DNA of 6,814 nt, from positions 1 to 6,814 of the forward strand of contig JAGQRC010000198.1 in the NCBI GenBank assembly GCA_020425835.1. The letters are read 5' to 3'. The notes beneath the pieces were generated by a model that saw only the letters and a list, made by a program, of their open reading frames with translations, was not told the origin of the DNA and searched no databases. This DNA comes from Planctomycetota bacterium. GTDB lineage: Bacteria; Planctomycetota; UBA8108; UBA1146; JAJFFE01. A program made the translations under genes and the position numbers. Positions 4,806-6,814 of the stretch are shown here, in pieces (the stretch's first letter is position 1; every line of letters begins with the position of its first letter).

Positions 4806-6814
4806 TCAGAGCCGTTGCACGAGTCGGAATCCGAGGAACGGCGCGACGAGCGACTCGTCGGCGCCGCTGCGGGTCGCGGCGCGCGCGTCGACCTCGTCGT
4901 GGTTCCAGCTCCCGCCCTTGATCAAGCGCTTGCGCTGGTCGCGCGCGAACCAACTCCGACACCACTCCTTGATGCCGCCCGCGAGGTCGCGGACGCCGTA
5001 GGGGGAGACGTCGCTGCGGAACGCGCCGACGGCCTCGGGTTGCGGGCGACCGCGGACCGATCGAACCGACTTCGCCAACGCGGGATCGAAGCGGTCTCCC
5101 CACGGGAAGCACCGACCGTCCACTCCGCGAGCGGCCTTCTCCCACTGCTCGCTCGTCGGGAGCGAGTATCGATGGCCATCGCGGCGGCCGAGCCACCTCG
5201 CGTAGGCGCACGCGTCGCGGTAGTCGATGCCGAACACCGGCCAACGCGCATGGCGAAGGGAGCCGCGACGACGACGGATCGCGTAACGTCGGTCGAGATC
5301 GTAGTACGGGTGGGGATCGCCGCTCGCCAATCGAGGGAGGCGGCGGAGCGCTTCGGTGCGCGGGAGATCGGCGAGGAAGCGTCGATAGTCCCGGAAGGTG
5401 ACGGGGTACCGCGCGATCGCGAAGTCGGGGACACGGATCTCTCGACGCGGCAGCGCATCCAGGGCGCGATCGTCGCCCCCGATGATCGTCGGGCCGCCCG
5501 CGACGAACTGGAAGCCGGGGGCGACCTCCCGGTCCCGATCGTCGAAGCGGAGAGTCGTCCGTCCGCCGCGGCGAACTCGAAACGGGACATCGAGCGCCCC
5601 GAGGCTCGGCCTCTCGACGCGCGCGCGATACGTCCCGACCGGGAGGGTGAGCCGCGTGCTCTCTGTGATGCGGAGCTCGGCGACCCGCGAATGGCGCGGG
5701 AGGAAGTCGGGCCACGTGACCCGCTGGATCACCACCGGAGATGATGTCGATCCGAGCAGCCGGAGGGAGCCCTCACCGCGAAGGAAGTCGTGATCCGCAG
5801 GACGATCGAGGTCGCGCAGCCGTCTCAGTGCGTCGGCGGCTCCGAACTCCTCCCCCGAGAACTCGGCGGCGAGGACATCCTCGCGCAGGAGCTCGGCCAG
5901 GCGGCGACGAGCATCCGCGTGCTCGGGGTCCCTGCGGAGCGCGAACGCGAGCCGGTCGGTGGCGTTCGTCCGGGCGTCGATCGCCTCGGCGCGGCATCGG
6001 TCCCGCTCGGTTTCTCGATCCCACCGTCGACGCTTCTGGTCGATCGGATCCCACGCGTGGACCGTCGTCCGATCGAGCTCGCGTTCGATCGAACGCGCCA
6101 CCGCCTCGGCCCGCGCGCCACCCCGGAGTTGCTCCAGCGCATCGTCGAACGCGACGGACGCCTCCGCGCGTCGCGCCTCGTCGTCACGGCGACCTTCGAG
6201 GTAGGCGTCGATCCGCGCGAGGAGCTCCTCGATGCGCGGACGCCCCTCGGGCGCCGCGCCGAGACAGTCCGCGATGGTCTGGCGCAGCTCGGTGGGGCAG
6301 GCGGCGAACTCGGGGCCACGATGGAAGTCCACGCGTCGATTGCGCTCCAGGACCTCGGCCGAGCTTCCGGCGTCGAACGGCCGGGCGCCGACCACGAGTT
6401 CGTAGAGGATCGCACCGAGAGCGAAGACATCCGTCGCGCTCGTCGCCGCGCCGGTGGCGATGCGCTCCGGCGCCATGTAACCCGGGGTTCCGGCGAATCG
6501 CTCGGCACGTGGGTCTTCGCTCGACTCGGCGAGTCCCCAGTCGACGATCCAGAGTTCGCCGTACTCGCCGAGGACGATGTTGTCCGGCTTGAGATCGAGA
6601 TGCAGAACGCCGCGCAGGTGGGCGAACTGGACGGCGGCGCAGACCTGCCGGAGGATCGACAGCCATTGGGGCAGGCGTGCGGCGCGAGCGTCGGTCCCGG
6701 CGCGAGCAAGCTCCTCGCGGAGCGAGTGACCGACCAGTCGTCGCATGATGTAGTGCGGTCGTCCCTGCTCGTCGACGCCGAGGTCGTGGACGGTGGGGAG
6801 CGCCGCGTGCTCGA
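4806..6814 (-). CDS. Ser/Thr protein kinase fused to an FGE/SUMF1-fold domain, N-terminus beyond right edge
   Basis: 668 residues are visible; the frame stays open to the right edge, and the segment before the first ATG (6746) is already kinase sequence (LPTVHDLGVDEQGRPHYIM), so the glycine loop and the ATP-binding lysine lie outside. Counting from the edge, the kinase core covers about 1-205: HLDLKPDN has catalytic Asp73, Lys75 and Asn78; the DFG motif is DWG (Asp91); APE is at 114-116; Asp128 and Arg191 are present. The HRD arginine is leucine (HLD), so it is a non-RD kinase. Residues 206-345 are charged and helical, possibly coiled coil or TPR-like. About 385-422 is PEGA-like (LPVGTYRARV). 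About 432-668 is an FGE/SUMF1 fold: LPTSEQWEKAARG, FPWGD, SPYGVRDLAGG, KEWC, KGGSW, GFRLV. The cysteine pair used by true FGE after GGSW is missing, so this domain is probably a binding or sensing module. No transmembrane helix is visible. Substrates are unknown. Confidence 0.93.
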   Translation of the reverse strand, partial: EHAALPTVHDLGVDEQGRPHYIMRRLVGHSLREELARAGTDARAARLPQWLSILRQVCAAVQFAHLRGVLHLDLKPDNIVLGEYGELWIVDWGLAESSEDPRAERFAGTPGYMAPERIATGAATSATDVFALGAILYELVVGARPFDAGSSAEVLERNRRVDFHRGPEFAACPTELRQTIADCLGAAPEGRPRIEELLARIDAYLEGRRDDEARRAEASVAFDDALEQLRGGARAEAVARSIERELDRTTVHAWDPIDQKRRRWDRETERDRCRAEAIDARTNATDRLAFALRRDPEHADARRRLAELLREDVLAAEFSGEEFGAADALRRLRDLDRPADHDFLRGEGSLRLLGSTSSPVVIQRVTWPDFLPRHSRVAELRITESTRLTLPVGTYRARVERPSLGALDVPFRVRRGGRTTLRFDDRDREVAPGFQFVAGGPTIIGGDDRALDALPRREIRVPDFAIARYPVTFRDYRRFLADLPRTEALRRLPRLASGDPHPYYDLDRRYAIRRRRGSLRHARWPVFGIDYRDACAYARWLGRRDGHRYSLPTSEQWEKAARGVDGRCFPWGDRFDPALAKSVRSVRGRPQPEAVGAFRSDVSPYGVRDLAGGIKEWCRSWFARDQRKRLIKGGSWNHDEVDARAATRSGADESLVAPFLGFRLVQRL

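Noticed and set aside
4806..4920. End of the FGE fold as variable region of a diversity-generating retroelement
   Set aside because: FGE/C-type-lectin folds ending in a GGSW...GFR segment are known targets of such retroelements, but no reverse transcriptase or template repeat is present in this window. A near-copy search in the flanking genome would settle it.
4576..5715. 379-residue minus-strand frame overlapping the kinase gene out of phase
   Set aside because: It runs through both convergent genes and is Arg/Pro/Ser-rich, so it is a frame shadow.
4815..5744. 309-residue plus-strand open frame opposite the kinase-FGE gene
   Set aside because: Low-complexity Ala/Arg/Glu composition with no motif; the minus strand carries recognisable FGE-fold motifs over the same bases.
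1..6814. tRNA, rRNA, CRISPR array, insertion sequence or attachment site
   Set aside because: No regular spaced repeats, no transposase or integrase motifs, no terminal inverted repeats with target duplications, and no cloverleaf or rRNA-like segments were seen.

Overview
The window is GC-rich and tightly packed, and it looks like bacterial chromosome. The best taxonomic clue is the C-terminus of the large secreted peptidase: a cohesin-like segment followed by a two-repeat, cysteine-bearing dockerin-like tail. From memory this arrangement is typical of exported proteins in Planctomycetota. The Ser/Thr kinase fused to a formylglycine-generating-enzyme (FGE/SUMF1) fold, with a DWG variant of the DFG motif, fits the same group. 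This assignment is an inference, since no rRNA or marker gene is present.

Layout, left to right: (1) the first 159 codons of a serine beta-lactamase-family hydrolase on the minus strand (479 down to the left edge), with a signal peptide and the SxxK motif; (2) a divergent intergenic region (480-928); (3) a Tat-exported metallo-beta-lactamase-fold hydrolase on the plus strand (929-1858); (4) a 396-bp region without a credible gene (1859-2254) that holds a candidate promoter and several inverted repeats, the most striking being a 49-nt hairpin ending just before the next ribosome binding site; (5) a secreted multidomain subtilase on the plus strand (2255-4780); (6) a 25-bp convergent gap; (7) a Ser/Thr kinase - helical linker - PEGA-like - FGE-fold protein on the minus strand (4806 to the right edge, N-terminus missing).

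Three of the four proteins carry export signals and act outside the cytoplasm. The kinase has no visible membrane segment and is probably cytoplasmic, unless one lies in the missing N-terminus. The genes do not form an obvious operon: the first two are divergent, the second and third are tandem but well separated, and the last two converge. Nothing here is clearly a new biological system. The points most worth following up are the structured leader of the peptidase gene, a pair of matching promoter-like elements about 320-340 nt upstream of two successive start codons, and the kinase-FGE fusion that lacks the cysteines of true FGE.
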